From: Microbacterium sp. W4I4
GTDB lineage: Bacteria; Actinomycetota; Actinomycetes; Actinomycetales; Microbacteriaceae
Assembly (NCBI RefSeq): GCF_030816235.1
Contig: NZ_JAUSXT010000001.1
Span: forward strand, 1,798,001 to 1,862,000
Reading direction: 5' to 3'
Length of the DNA: 64,000 nucleotides
In this document: positions 31,911 through 40,494 of the stretch, one piece after another
How positions within the stretch are numbered: the stretch's first letter is position 1
Layout: each line of letters opens with the position of its first letter
Made by a program: the position numbers and the translations under genes
Notes under the pieces: generated by a model
The model's database searches: none
What the model was told of the DNA's origin: nothing
Seen by the model: only the letters and a program-made list of their open reading frames with translations

Positions 31911-32912
31911 TCAGCCGCCGCTGGAATCCCTCGCGACGAGTTCGGGCTGGAAGCGCACCCGCCGCTCATGGTCGACTCCGTCGAGTTCCTTCAGTAGCAG
32001 GTCGACCCCGGTCCAGCCCAGCAGTCGCGCGGGCTGGCGCACGGAGCTGAGCGGCACGACGGTGGCCGAGGCGAAGTCGATGTCGTCGTATCCGACCATC
32101 GCGATGTCCTCGGGAACGCGGATGCCGGAGCCGAAACTGAACGCCTGCAGCAATCCGACCGCGAGCAGGTCGTTGGCCGCGAAAACAGCATCCGGTCGAT
32201 CTCCGACCGCACGTGCCGCGAGCAGCTCCCCCGCGGCCCGCCCCTGCAGCACTGTCATCGACGACTGCTCGATGATCTCGAGCGTCGCGCCGGAGGGCGC
32301 TGCCACGGCAGCCTCCGCTCCGCGCAGACGATCCGCGACCTGCTGCACGCTGCGCGGACCGCACACGAACGCGATCCGCCGTCGCCCGCCGTCGAGCAGG
32401 TGCTGCACGGCGAGCCGTCCGCCCTCGACGTCATCGACCGACACCGACGGAAAGGCCTCGGCATCGACCTCCCAGTCGACCAGGACCACCGGCATCCCGC
32501 CCGCGGCGAAGCGCTGCACCGACGCGAGGTCGTCGGATGCCGGCGTGAGCAGCACACCATTCACCCGCTGCTCCTGGAACAGCGCGAGATGCGCGTCCTG
32601 CCGATGGACGTTCTCATCGCTGTTGCCGAGCAGCACCGTCATCCCGGCCTCCGCCGCCCGATCCTCCGCACCGCGCGCGACCTCGGCGAAGAAGGGGTTG
32701 CCGATGTCGGGCACCACCAGTCCGATGCTGCGGCTGCGCCCGGCCCTCAACTGGCGGGCGGCGTCGTTGCGAACGAAGCCGAGCTCGCGGATCGCGTTCT
32801 GCACGCGCGCCACTGTCTGCACGGAGACCCTTTCGGGTCGGTTGAGCACGTTCGACACGGTTCCGACCGACACCCCGGCCGCAGCCGCGACATCCTTGAC
32901 GCCAACTGCCAT
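31911..32912 (-). CDS. LacI-family regulator (rhamnogalacturonan/ABC cluster)
   Basis: A 333-residue LacI-type repressor. The helix-turn-helix is at about 5-27 (VKDVAAAAGVSVGTVSNVLN) with hinge helix RNDAARQLRAGRSRSIGLVV, then a periplasmic-binding-like effector domain (VPDIGNPFFAEVARGAED, VNGVLLTPASDD, AMVGYDDIDFASATVVPLSSVRQP). GGGAGGGG precedes the ATG. It follows a binding-protein gene on the same strand and is the nearest candidate for the AAACGTTT/AAGCGCTT operators in this locus. Effector is unknown. Confidence 0.87.
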   Translation of the reverse strand: MAVGVKDVAAAAGVSVGTVSNVLNRPERVSVQTVARVQNAIRELGFVRNDAARQLRAGRSRSIGLVVPDIGNPFFAEVARGAEDRAAEAGMTVLLGNSDENVHRQDAHLALFQEQRVNGVLLTPASDDLASVQRFAAGGMPVVLVDWEVDAEAFPSVSVDDVEGGRLAVQHLLDGGRRRIAFVCGPRSVQQVADRLRGAEAAVAAPSGATLEIIEQSSMTVLQGRAAGELLAARAVGDRPDAVFAANDLLAVGLLQAFSFGSGIRVPEDIAMVGYDDIDFASATVVPLSSVRQPARLLGWTGVDLLLKELDGVDHERRVRFQPELVARDSSGG

Positions 32913-32970
32913 GCAGTTCCCCTCCCACTGCCGCCCGCGAAGGGCGTGCGTTCCACCTTCTCATCCCGAG

Positions 32971-32983
32971 CGGGTCTCACCCG
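32971..32983. terminator. Weak stem-loop after the first binding-protein gene
   Basis: CGGGT-ctc-ACCCG lies just downstream of the minus-strand binding-protein gene that ends at 33000. The stem is only 5 bp and there is no T-tract, so a terminator function is doubtful. Confidence 0.25.
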
Positions 32984-32999
32984 GAAACGACGTCACCTC

Positions 33000-34283
33000 T
33001 CATTGCAGAATGACGTCGGCCTCGTCGAAGAACTGGTTCACCGCATCATCGACGGACACGGTTCCGAGGCCGATCTCGCGACCGAGGTCCCAGAACTTCT
33101 GCTCCAGGGATCCGTATCCGACGACCGGCACGGGCGGCGCCTCGCCGACGCGATCCGCGACGGAGGCGATGTAGTCGGCGACCTGCTTGTCGATGCCTTC
33201 CAGCGTGGTGCCGGCCAGCTTGCTCGACGAGGCGGGGAAGCCCAGGGTGGTGCCGAAGATGCGCCCGGCGTCCTCGCTGTTGACGATGAAGTCCAGGAAC
33301 GTCGCGGCGGCTTCCGGATGCTTGGTGTTGGGCGCGAGCGCGATCTGCAGACCGCCCTGCTGGTAGAGGTCCTTCGACCCTTCGACCGCTGTGGGCGGTG
33401 CCACGATCGACATCGCCTTCGCGCCGGAGTCGGCGAGGTAGCCGCCGAGGAAGTTGCTCCAGCTCATCTCGCTCGCGGTCAGCTGACCGCCCAGGCCCGA
33501 CTTCGGGCTGATCTCCTCGAGCCGCTGCTGGGGGACGGTGACGCCGTCGCGCAGTTCGGCGCCGCTGGACCAGTAGTCCTTCAGCTCGTCCTTCGTGAAG
33601 CCGAGCTTGCCGTCTGCGGTGTAGAGGTTCTCGCCTTCGGCGCGCAGCACGAGCTCGAAGCCCTGGATGCGCTGCGTGTAGTCGGTGCCGCCGAAGACCT
33701 TGCCGTCGGATGCCTCAGTGAAATCCGCCATCCAGGTGTTGAAGTCCTCGGGGCTGGAGCCGGCCTCGGGCGCCTGAATGCCGTATTCGGCCAGCAGATC
33801 CTCGTTCACGAAGTTCGCCCACATGCTGTAGCCGGTCGGCAGGGAGTACTGCACGTCGTCGAGCCGGCCGGTGCCGAGCAGCGAGTCGTCGAACGTGGAG
33901 AAGTCGATGTAGTCCTTCACCTTCGCCAGGTCCATCACGTGCCCGCTCTCGGCGTACTGACGCAGGTAGCTGTCCGAGAACTGGAACACGTCGGGAAGGC
34001 CGCCGCCGGCCGCCTCGGTCGCGCGCTTCTCCCAGTAGCTGGGGAAGTCGCTGAAGGTGACCTTGATCGTGATGTTCGGGTGCTTCTCGTTGAACGCCTC
34101 GATCAGCTGGTTGTAGCGATCAGCGCGGTCGTCGTTGCCCCAGAACGCGAAGTCCAGCGACACCTCCGCCTCGGGATCGTACGTGGCGGCCGGCTCCGCC
34201 GCGGCGCATCCGGCCAGCATCAGTGCACCGGCGGCGGCCGCCGATGCGACGACGATCAGACGTCGATTCAGGGATTTTCTCAT
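33000..34283 (-). CDS. ABC transporter sugar-binding lipoprotein (family 1), copy A
   Basis: A 427-residue extracellular solute-binding protein of CUT1-type importers. Signal peptide with lipobox LMLAGCAA; mature part begins near EVSLDFAFWGNDDRADRYNQ, with EAAGGGLPDVFQFSDSYLRQY and GYGSLEQKFWDLG. ATG at 34283 follows AGAGG. It is collinear and clearly similar to the protein at 36966-38258, which stands at the other end of the same operon. Ligand is probably a rhamnogalacturonan-derived oligosaccharide, from context. Confidence 0.88.
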   Translation of the reverse strand: MRKSLNRRLIVVASAAAAGALMLAGCAAAEPAATYDPEAEVSLDFAFWGNDDRADRYNQLIEAFNEKHPNITIKVTFSDFPSYWEKRATEAAGGGLPDVFQFSDSYLRQYAESGHVMDLAKVKDYIDFSTFDDSLLGTGRLDDVQYSLPTGYSMWANFVNEDLLAEYGIQAPEAGSSPEDFNTWMADFTEASDGKVFGGTDYTQRIQGFELVLRAEGENLYTADGKLGFTKDELKDYWSSGAELRDGVTVPQQRLEEISPKSGLGGQLTASEMSWSNFLGGYLADSGAKAMSIVAPPTAVEGSKDLYQQGGLQIALAPNTKHPEAAATFLDFIVNSEDAGRIFGTTLGFPASSSKLAGTTLEGIDKQVADYIASVADRVGEAPPVPVVGYGSLEQKFWDLGREIGLGTVSVDDAVNQFFDEADVILQ

Positions 34284-34336
34284 TCTCGGGACCTCTTCCA
34301 TAGAACTCTCGAACGGGTGTGACGACAGCAGAAGTT

Positions 34337-34990
34337 TCAGCGCCGACGGCGCACCGGGACGGCGACGACCGCCAGTGCGGCGCATCCGATCGCCGGGATG
34401 AACAGGGGGATCAGCGCCCAGGTCACCACGCCGACGAAGACGGCGGTGGCCGCGATGTAGAGCGCGCCGACGGCATCCGCTCGCACGATCCCGGGAACCT
34501 CACGAACCGCCGCCCGCCATCCGGCCTGCGGCGACCAGGCACCGGCTGCGACCAGTACCGCGACCGCCAGGATCACGAGGCCCGCCCAGCCGACGACCCC
34601 CACGATCTCGCCGCCGGGCAGTACGCCGGAGCGGGCCAGCACGACGTCCACGGTGAGCACAGCGGCGATCAGCACGGCCGGCACGCCGACGACCAGAGAC
34701 GGCAGGATGCCGGTTCGCACATCCGCCCAGAACAGCGCTGCCCGGGAGTCCTCAGCCGCGGCGAACCGACGCAGCTGACGGATGCCCGCGGCCAGCGCGA
34801 TCGGCAGGGTGACCACCGCCAGCGAGACGAGTGCGATCAGCAGGCCGACCGTGAGCACCTCGCCGAACAGACCGAACTTCGCCTTCGCCCCGGGATGCGG
34901 CCCGGCGACGAAGTCCTCGCCGACAGGACCGGCACCGGAGCGCGCCTCGCGCACTGCGGCCCGGTTCCCACGACGACGAGTCGGCGACAT
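34337..34990 (-). CDS. YesL-like (DUF624) integral membrane protein
   Basis: A 217-residue membrane protein with about five hydrophobic segments, starting with a hydrophilic Arg-rich stretch and PHPGAKAKFGLFGEVLTVG. The segment WADVRTGILPSLVVG is typical of DUF624/YesL proteins, which accompany CUT1 oligosaccharide importers, including the rhamnogalacturonan yes operon of Bacillus. The start codon is two bases from the stop of the upstream permease gene. Biochemical role is unknown; it may assist transporter function. Confidence 0.7.
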   Translation of the reverse strand: MSPTRRRGNRAAVREARSGAGPVGEDFVAGPHPGAKAKFGLFGEVLTVGLLIALVSLAVVTLPIALAAGIRQLRRFAAAEDSRAALFWADVRTGILPSLVVGVPAVLIAAVLTVDVVLARSGVLPGGEIVGVVGWAGLVILAVAVLVAAGAWSPQAGWRAAVREVPGIVRADAVGALYIAATAVFVGVVTWALIPLFIPAIGCAALAVVAVPVRRRR

Positions 34991-34992
34991 GC

Positions 34993-35892
34993 TCAGCCCT
35001 TCAGACCCTGCGTGGCGACCCCGTCCACGAGGAAGCGCTGGAACACGATGAAGAACAGCAGGATGGGGACCAGTGCCACGAACGAGGCGGTCACCGTCGC
35101 GCCGTAGTCGGCACCGCCGGATGAGGCGTCGTTGTAGAGCCGCAGGGCGATCGGGAGCGGATAGTTCTCGGGGCTGGTCAGATACAGCAGCGGACTGAGG
35201 AAGTCGTTCCAGGTCCAGATGAACGCGAAGATCGCGCAGGTGATCAGCGCCGGCCGGATCAGCGGCAGGATGATCGACCAGAAGATGCGCAGGTGTCCCG
35301 CCCCGTCGATGCGCGCCGCCTCATCCATGTCGCGCGGCATCTGGCGGATGAACTGCACGATCAGGAACACGAAGAACGCCTCGGTGGCCAGGAACTTCGG
35401 CAGGATCAGCGGGATGAAGGTGTCGATCCAGCCGAGCTTGTTGAAGATGATGTACTGCGGGATGATCACGACGTGGAACGGCAGCAGCAGCGTGCCGATC
35501 ATGGCGGCGAACAGGATGCCGAGACCCTTGAACTGCACGCGGGCGAATGCGTAGGCGGCGAGCGCCGACGACATCACCGTGCCGACCACCGCGGAGGCGG
35601 CCAGGATGAGCGAGTTCAGGAAGAAGCGCCACATCGGCACTCCGGCGATGCCCTCCATGACCTTGCCGTAGTTGTCCAGCGTGGGGCTGACCGGGAACAG
35701 GCCGGGGTTCTGCCCGAACTCGTCGTTGGGCTTGAAGGTCGACAGGAACAGCCAGACCAGCGGGTAGAGCACGATGACGGTGAGGATGATCAGGCCCACC
35801 ATCCAGATCACGGTCTGGACGGTCTTGCGCTTGACCCTGCGCCGTGCGGGGGCAGCCACCCGGCGGGTGCTGTCGGCGGTCGTGGAGGTCAT
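34993..35892 (-). CDS. Carbohydrate ABC transporter permease (CUT1, inner subunit 2)
   Basis: A 299-residue permease of the MalG type with six predicted membrane segments and the ATPase-docking EAA loop EAARIDGAGHLRIFWSIILPL at about 195-215. FLSTFKPNDEF and GTLLLPFHVVIIPQY are family-typical. ATG overlaps the stop of permease 1 (ATGA). No ATPase gene is in the operon, which is normal for CUT1 systems that share a common MsmK-like ATPase. Confidence 0.9.
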   Translation of the reverse strand: MTSTTADSTRRVAAPARRRVKRKTVQTVIWMVGLIILTVIVLYPLVWLFLSTFKPNDEFGQNPGLFPVSPTLDNYGKVMEGIAGVPMWRFFLNSLILAASAVVGTVMSSALAAYAFARVQFKGLGILFAAMIGTLLLPFHVVIIPQYIIFNKLGWIDTFIPLILPKFLATEAFFVFLIVQFIRQMPRDMDEAARIDGAGHLRIFWSIILPLIRPALITCAIFAFIWTWNDFLSPLLYLTSPENYPLPIALRLYNDASSGGADYGATVTASFVALVPILLFFIVFQRFLVDGVATQGLKG

Positions 35893-36884
35893 TTGTCGTC
35901 TCCTGCGTAGTGCACCCAGGACTTCTGCGTGCGGAAGAGGATGAATGCCAGCAGGGCGACCACGATCAGCAGCACCCAGGCGATCGCTGCGGCGTAGCCC
36001 ATCTGCCCGTCCGAGAAGCCCCGCTTGTAGAGGTAGACGGTGATGAAGTTGGTCATTCCGGCGGGTCCGCCGGTGCCGTTGGAGATGATGTACGCGGATG
36101 CGAAGACCTGGAACGCGCCGATCAGGCCCAGCAGCAGGTTGAAGAACATCACCGGGGAGAGCATCGGGATGGTGACCGCCCGGAATCGGCGCCACGCACC
36201 GGCTCCGTCCATCTCGGCGGCCTCGTACAGCTCCTTGGGGATCTGCTTGAGTCCGGCGAGGAAGATGACCATGGTCGAGCCGAAGGTCCACACGTGCAGC
36301 AGGATCATCATCGGCAGCACCATGGCGGGGTTGCCGATCCAGCCGCCGAGGTCGATGCCGAAGATCTGCAGGCCGCTGTCGACGGGGCCGTCGGTGGCGA
36401 ACATGGCCCGCCAGACGATGGCGACCGACACCGAGGCGCCGATCAGCGATGGCGCGTAGAACGCGGAGCGGAAGAACCCCGAGCCCCTGTCGCGGTAGTT
36501 CAGCAGCATCGCGACGCCGAGCGCTGCGGCGAGCGTGATCGGGGTTCCCACGAACACGTAGATCAGGGTGATCTCGGCCGACTGCAGGAACACCGGGTCC
36601 TTGGTGAACAACCGGATGTAGTTGTCGAAGCCGATCAGCCGCGGCGGCTGGAAGATGTTGTACCGCGTGAACGACAGGTACAGCGAGTACGCCATCGGCA
36701 CGAGGGTGAGACCGAGGAAGCCGATCAGCCACGGTGTGAGGAATGCGAAGCCGACGGCGGTCTCGCGTCGCGCGCGAGTGCGCTGGCCGGGGCGGGTCGG
36801 GTCAACCTCGCGTCGGCCCTTGCGCAGCAGATGCGCGCTGGGGCGGTCTTCGGTGACGATGACCCTTGTCGCAGTGGTGCTCAC
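35889..36884 (-). CDS. Carbohydrate ABC transporter permease (CUT1, inner subunit 1)
   Basis: A 331-residue permease of the MalF type. It has a 45-residue hydrophilic N-terminus, then FLTPWLIGFLGLTLVPMAYS and five further membrane segments. The EAA loop is ELYEAAEMDGAGAWRRFRAVTIP. GTG start. It lies 81 bases downstream of binding protein B with a strong stem-loop in the gap. Confidence 0.9.
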   Translation of the reverse strand: MSTTATRVIVTEDRPSAHLLRKGRREVDPTRPGQRTRARRETAVGFAFLTPWLIGFLGLTLVPMAYSLYLSFTRYNIFQPPRLIGFDNYIRLFTKDPVFLQSAEITLIYVFVGTPITLAAALGVAMLLNYRDRGSGFFRSAFYAPSLIGASVSVAIVWRAMFATDGPVDSGLQIFGIDLGGWIGNPAMVLPMMILLHVWTFGSTMVIFLAGLKQIPKELYEAAEMDGAGAWRRFRAVTIPMLSPVMFFNLLLGLIGAFQVFASAYIISNGTGGPAGMTNFITVYLYKRGFSDGQMGYAAAIAWVLLIVVALLAFILFRTQKSWVHYAGDDK

Positions 36885-36924
36885 GGGGCTGTCCTTCCGG
36901 GTGTGCGGGCGGGTGTGGAGGGTG

Positions 36925-36960
36925 CGCCGGCGGATCGGGAGCTGTCCCGATCCGCCGGCG
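36925..36960. other. Perfect 16-bp stem-loop after binding-protein gene B
   Basis: CGCCGGCGGATCGGGA pairs perfectly with TCCCGATCCGCCGGCG across a GCTG tetraloop, starting 5 bases after the binding-protein stop codon. There is no T-tract. It probably acts as an mRNA 3'-end stabiliser or partial terminator that sets the binding protein to permease ratio. Confidence 0.75.
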
Positions 36961-36965
36961 ATGCC

Positions 36966-38258
36966 TCACTGGTTGAGGACGACGTCCATCTCGGTGAAGA
37001 ACTGCTTCACAGCATCATCCACCTTGACGGTTCCGAAGTTGAGCTCGGTGCCCAGCACGCGGAACTTCTCCTCCAGGCTGCCGTAGCCGACGATCGGCAC
37101 GGGCGGCGCGTCGCCGAGGCGGTCGGCGATCGAGGCCTCATAGTCCTTGATCTGCGTGCTCATCGGGTCGAGGTCGGCTGCTTCCAGAGCCGTCGTCGAG
37201 GCGGGCAGACCACGGTTGGTGCCGAAGATCTTGCCGGACTCGGGCGAGTTGATGAGGAAGTCCACCAGCGTCGCAGCAGCCTCGGGGTGCTTGGTCTTGG
37301 CCGAGATCGCGTGCAGCATCGACGGCTTCAGGTACAGGTCCTTCGCGCCGTCCTTCGTGACGGGCGGGGCGACCAGGCCCAGCTCGGTGTAGCCCTCGCC
37401 CAGGTTGCCCAGGTAGCCGGCACCGAAGTTGTCCCACGTCAGCTCACTGGCGGTCTTGGCGGCGTCGAAGGCGCTGAGCGGCAGGAGTTCCTCTGCCTGC
37501 TGCTGCGGAAGGACGGCGCCATCGCGTGCCGCGGCGCCCTCGTTCCAGAACTCGGCGAGACGCTTCTCGTCGAAGCCGGGGGTGCCGTCCTCGTTGAAGA
37601 GGTTCTTGCCCTCGCTGCGCAGCTGCAGCTCGAAGTTCTGGATGCGACCGGTGTAGTCGCTGCCGCCGAAGACCTTGCCGTCCGAGGCGTCGGTGACCGA
37701 CTTCATCCAGTCGGTGTAGTCGCTCCAGCTGCCGCCCTCGAAGTTCTCGACACCGGCGGTCTCGAGAAGCTTCGGGTTGGTGAACAGGCCCCAGGCGTTG
37801 GTGGAGGTGGGGATCGCGTAGGTGGTGTCGTCGACGACGCCGATCTTGAGGATGTTGTCGGCGAGCGGCTTCTTGTCGATGATGCCGCCGAGGTACGGGC
37901 CGAGGTCCAGCAGCAGCCCGTTCTGCGCGTACTGGCGCAGGTACGAGTAGTCGAACTGCATGACGTCGGGCAGACCGCCGCCGGCCGCCTCGGTCTGCCG
38001 CTTCTCCCAGAACTCGGGGAAGCCGAGGAAGGTCGAGTTGACCTTGATGTTCGGGTACTCCTCGTTGAACGCGTCGATCGCCTTGTTGTACAGATCGGCG
38101 CGGACGTCGTTGCCCCAGAACGCGAGGTTCAGGGTGACCTTCTCGTCGGGGTTGAACGTGGCGGAGGGATCGGCCGTCTCACCGGCGCAACCGGCCAGAA
38201 CAAGCACCGCTCCGGTCGCGAGCGCGGCCGCGGCCACCAATCGCTTCTTGTTGAACAT
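36966..38258 (-). CDS. ABC transporter sugar-binding lipoprotein (family 1), copy B
   Basis: A 430-residue lipoprotein with lipobox LVLAGCAG after a charged MFNKKRL start. The mature part (TLNLAFWGNDVRADLYNKAID, in pieces; EAAGGGLPDVMQFDYSYLRQY; GYGSLEEKFRVLG) is collinear with copy A. ATG at 38258 follows GAGAGG. It is the first gene of the transporter operon, under a promoter overlapped by LacI-type sites. The two binding proteins may recognise oligomers of different length or decoration. Confidence 0.88.
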   Translation of the reverse strand: MFNKKRLVAAAALATGAVLVLAGCAGETADPSATFNPDEKVTLNLAFWGNDVRADLYNKAIDAFNEEYPNIKVNSTFLGFPEFWEKRQTEAAGGGLPDVMQFDYSYLRQYAQNGLLLDLGPYLGGIIDKKPLADNILKIGVVDDTTYAIPTSTNAWGLFTNPKLLETAGVENFEGGSWSDYTDWMKSVTDASDGKVFGGSDYTGRIQNFELQLRSEGKNLFNEDGTPGFDEKRLAEFWNEGAAARDGAVLPQQQAEELLPLSAFDAAKTASELTWDNFGAGYLGNLGEGYTELGLVAPPVTKDGAKDLYLKPSMLHAISAKTKHPEAAATLVDFLINSPESGKIFGTNRGLPASTTALEAADLDPMSTQIKDYEASIADRLGDAPPVPIVGYGSLEEKFRVLGTELNFGTVKVDDAVKQFFTEMDVVLNQ

Positions 38259-38348
38259 CTTTGTCCTCTCTGTGAACATCCCCCCTGCGGCTGAGCCGAG
38301 GGACATCCGTGTCCATGTGGGTGCAAGGCGCGCTGCCCGAGGGTCCAT

Positions 38349-38395
38349 GGGAAAGCGCTTCCCTGCAAACTAACTCAAATTGAAACGTTTTTCAA
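38349..38395 (-). promoter_or_regulatory. Promoter and two LacI-type operators of the ABC operon
   Basis: On the minus strand TTGAAA (38390-38395) and TAGTTT (38367-38372) are spaced by 17 bases. The spacer contains AAACGTTT (38383-38390), and GGGAAAGCGCTTCCC (38349-38363), with core AAGCGCTT, covers the transcription start region. Both cores are standard LacI/GalR operator centres. The region also includes the last codon of the neighbouring glycosidase gene. Confidence 0.65.
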
Positions 38396-39336
38396 GACCG
38401 GATGCCGCGAGGGACTCCACCGTTCCGTGACTCTCCGAGGCCCAAGACGCCCGCTTCGACCGCCAACCGTGTGCGATGCACCGCCGAGCGGCGCAGCTCA
38501 CCACTCGGCGCATGCACTTCGGCATCCGCCTGTCCGAAGTAGTAGAACCAGACGTTCTCGCCGTCGCGCACGTGAGCGCCGTGATGGGCGTGGCCGCCGT
38601 TCGGCGCGGACCCGAGGATCACATCATCGGGTCCGCCCTGGCGGGTCCAGCGGATGCCGTCGTCCGAGCGGTGCACGCCCATCCCCCGCCATTCGTCCAC
38701 GAGCATCCACCAGAACCCGCCGAGCTCGAACACGTCTGGCCCCTCGTGCGGGTTCCCGCCGATCGCGACTCCGTCCACGCGCCAGTCGCGCAGGTCGGGC
38801 GAGGTGGCGACCATGGTGACGGAGTCGGCGGCTTCGTCCTTGTACCAGAGCCGCCAGAGCGCATCGGGGGTCTGCGCGATCGCCGCATCGATCACCCGGT
38901 CGCTGCTGAGCGCGAGCGGTGCGATCCGACGCCAGTCGCGCAGGTCTTCCGAGACGTACTCGACGATCTCGCGCACGTGGCCCTGCCACCGGTCGGGGAC
39001 GCCGTCGATCTCGGTGAGGTGCATGCGCCACTGCGCGCCGTCCCAGATCACCTCGGGTGCCCAGTGAGTGCGGTCGACGTCGGCGGGCGGTGGCCCGGGC
39101 TCGAGGAGAAGACCGGATGCCGTCGGCTCCAGCGTCCCGGCGTACTCCCACGCCACCCCATCAGCCGACATGGCGACGCCGATGCGGCTGCCGTGCACCC
39201 AGGCGACGCCCGGTCCGGGCTCTGCCAGGCTGGCCCGACGCTGGGTGTAGAACATCCACCAGTCGCCGGCGCTGTCGATGACGACGCGAGGGTCGGTGGC
39301 CCCGTCGTAGACCGGATCACGGAACAGATCGGTCAC
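38392..39336 (-). CDS. Five-bladed beta-propeller glycosidase-like protein (GH43/GH117 type)
   Basis: A 314-residue protein with repeated propeller-blade signatures: DPRVVIDSAGDWWMFYTQR, THWAPEVIWDGAQWRMHLTEIDG (in pieces), DALWRLWYKDEA, PDVFELGGFWWMLVDEW and NGGHAHHGAHV. No signal peptide, so it acts inside the cell, probably on imported oligosaccharides. GTG at 39336 overlaps the stop of the upstream Gfo/Idh gene (GTGA). The family includes many specificities and the substrate cannot be read from sequence. Confidence 0.7.
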   Translation of the reverse strand: MTDLFRDPVYDGATDPRVVIDSAGDWWMFYTQRRASLAEPGPGVAWVHGSRIGVAMSADGVAWEYAGTLEPTASGLLLEPGPPPADVDRTHWAPEVIWDGAQWRMHLTEIDGVPDRWQGHVREIVEYVSEDLRDWRRIAPLALSSDRVIDAAIAQTPDALWRLWYKDEAADSVTMVATSPDLRDWRVDGVAIGGNPHEGPDVFELGGFWWMLVDEWRGMGVHRSDDGIRWTRQGGPDDVILGSAPNGGHAHHGAHVRDGENVWFYYFGQADAEVHAPSGELRRSAVHRTRLAVEAGVLGLGESRNGGVPRGIRS

Positions 39337-40454
39337 GGACGCAGGTCCTGCACGGGGCTCCTGAAGCCGGCGCGGTGCGTCGGGTGCCCCGCCAGCTGCT
39401 CCGGCGTGATGGCTGCGCCGTCGGCGGCCGCGGAGGCGTAGATCGCCGCCACGATCTCCAGCGAGCGCGCGGGCGCATCGGCCGTGGGCGGCAGCGGAGT
39501 GCCGTCGAGAAGGGCGTCGAAGACGTCGCGCAGCAGCGGCGCGTGGTCGCTGCGCTCCTCGGCATCCGGGAAGGCCCACCCCTCCGCCTCGGCTTCGAAT
39601 CCGGGCGCCGGGGTGATGCGCCAGTTCTCGTGCCCATGCCCGTAGACGTGGTCGACCGTGATGGTCGCCTTCTGCGCGTCGATGCGGATCGAGCTGGTCT
39701 CCCGCGGCGAGACCGCGCTGGTGATGACCTGTGCGACGACTCCGGCGTCGAAGACGATCGTGGCCGTGGAGACGTCCTCGGTCTGCGTCTCGCGATCAAG
39801 ACGGAACAGGCGCCCCTGCACGCTGGACCAGTCGCCGAGAAGGTGGGCGAGCAGGTCGATCTGATGGATGCCGTGGCCGAGCGTCGTGCCGCCGCCCTCG
39901 GTCTCCCACTTGCCGCGCCACGGCACGGCGAAGTAGTCCGCGTCGCGGTACCAGAGCGTCTGGCAGACGGCGACCAGCGGCCGGCCCAGTGCCCCGCCGG
40001 TCAGCAGTCCGCGCACGTGCGCGGCGGCCGTGCCGGTGCGCTGCTGGAAGACGACGGCCAGCTGCCGGTCGGCGGCGAGCGCGGCTGCGCGCATGTCGTC
40101 GAGCTCGTCGAGCGAGGGCGCCGGAGGCTTCTCCACGATGACGTGCGCGCCGGCGGCGAAGGCGGCCAGGGTCTGTGCCCGGTGGGGCCCTGGAGGGGTG
40201 CAGATCAGGACGACATCCGGATGCTGTGCGGCGAGCATCTCGTCGTAGTCGCCGTACGATTCCGGTACGTCGTACTCGGCGGCGAAGGCGGCCGCCCGAT
40301 CGGCGCTGATGTCGGCGACCGCGACGAGCTGCGCGCGCGGGTGCGCGGCGACGGCCTTCGCATGCAGGTTGGCGACGGATCCGGTGCCGACGAGCACGCA
40401 GCGCAGTGTTCTTTCGGATGGCACCGTGCGGTCGGACGGGGTGTGGGGCGACAT
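39333..40454 (-). CDS. Gfo/Idh/MocA-family oxidoreductase
   Basis: A 373-residue NAD(P)-dependent dehydrogenase-like enzyme. It has a Rossmann motif VLVGTGSVANLHAKA, EKPPAP as the EKP motif, and GGTTLGHGIHQIDLLAHLLG with the conserved active-site His-x-x-Asp. ATG at 40454 follows GAGGAGG. It is translated together with the propeller glycosidase. Members oxidise or epimerise sugars, or remove sugars by a redox mechanism. Substrate is unknown. Confidence 0.82.
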   Translation of the reverse strand: MSPHTPSDRTVPSERTLRCVLVGTGSVANLHAKAVAAHPRAQLVAVADISADRAAAFAAEYDVPESYGDYDEMLAAQHPDVVLICTPPGPHRAQTLAAFAAGAHVIVEKPPAPSLDELDDMRAAALAADRQLAVVFQQRTGTAAAHVRGLLTGGALGRPLVAVCQTLWYRDADYFAVPWRGKWETEGGGTTLGHGIHQIDLLAHLLGDWSSVQGRLFRLDRETQTEDVSTATIVFDAGVVAQVITSAVSPRETSSIRIDAQKATITVDHVYGHGHENWRITPAPGFEAEAEGWAFPDAEERSDHAPLLRDVFDALLDGTPLPPTADAPARSLEIVAAIYASAAADGAAITPEQLAGHPTHRAGFRSPVQDLRP

Positions 40455-40482
40455 CGATCCTCCTCGGGGGACGGATCGATCA

Positions 40483-40494
40483 TAACGTTTCAAT
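40483..40494. promoter_or_regulatory. LacI-type half-palindrome upstream of the Gfo/Idh gene
   Basis: TAACGTTTCAAT shares TTGAAACGTT (read on the minus strand) with the operator ahead of the ABC operon. It lies in the 35-base gap between the PmoA-like gene and the Gfo/Idh gene. Confidence 0.45.
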
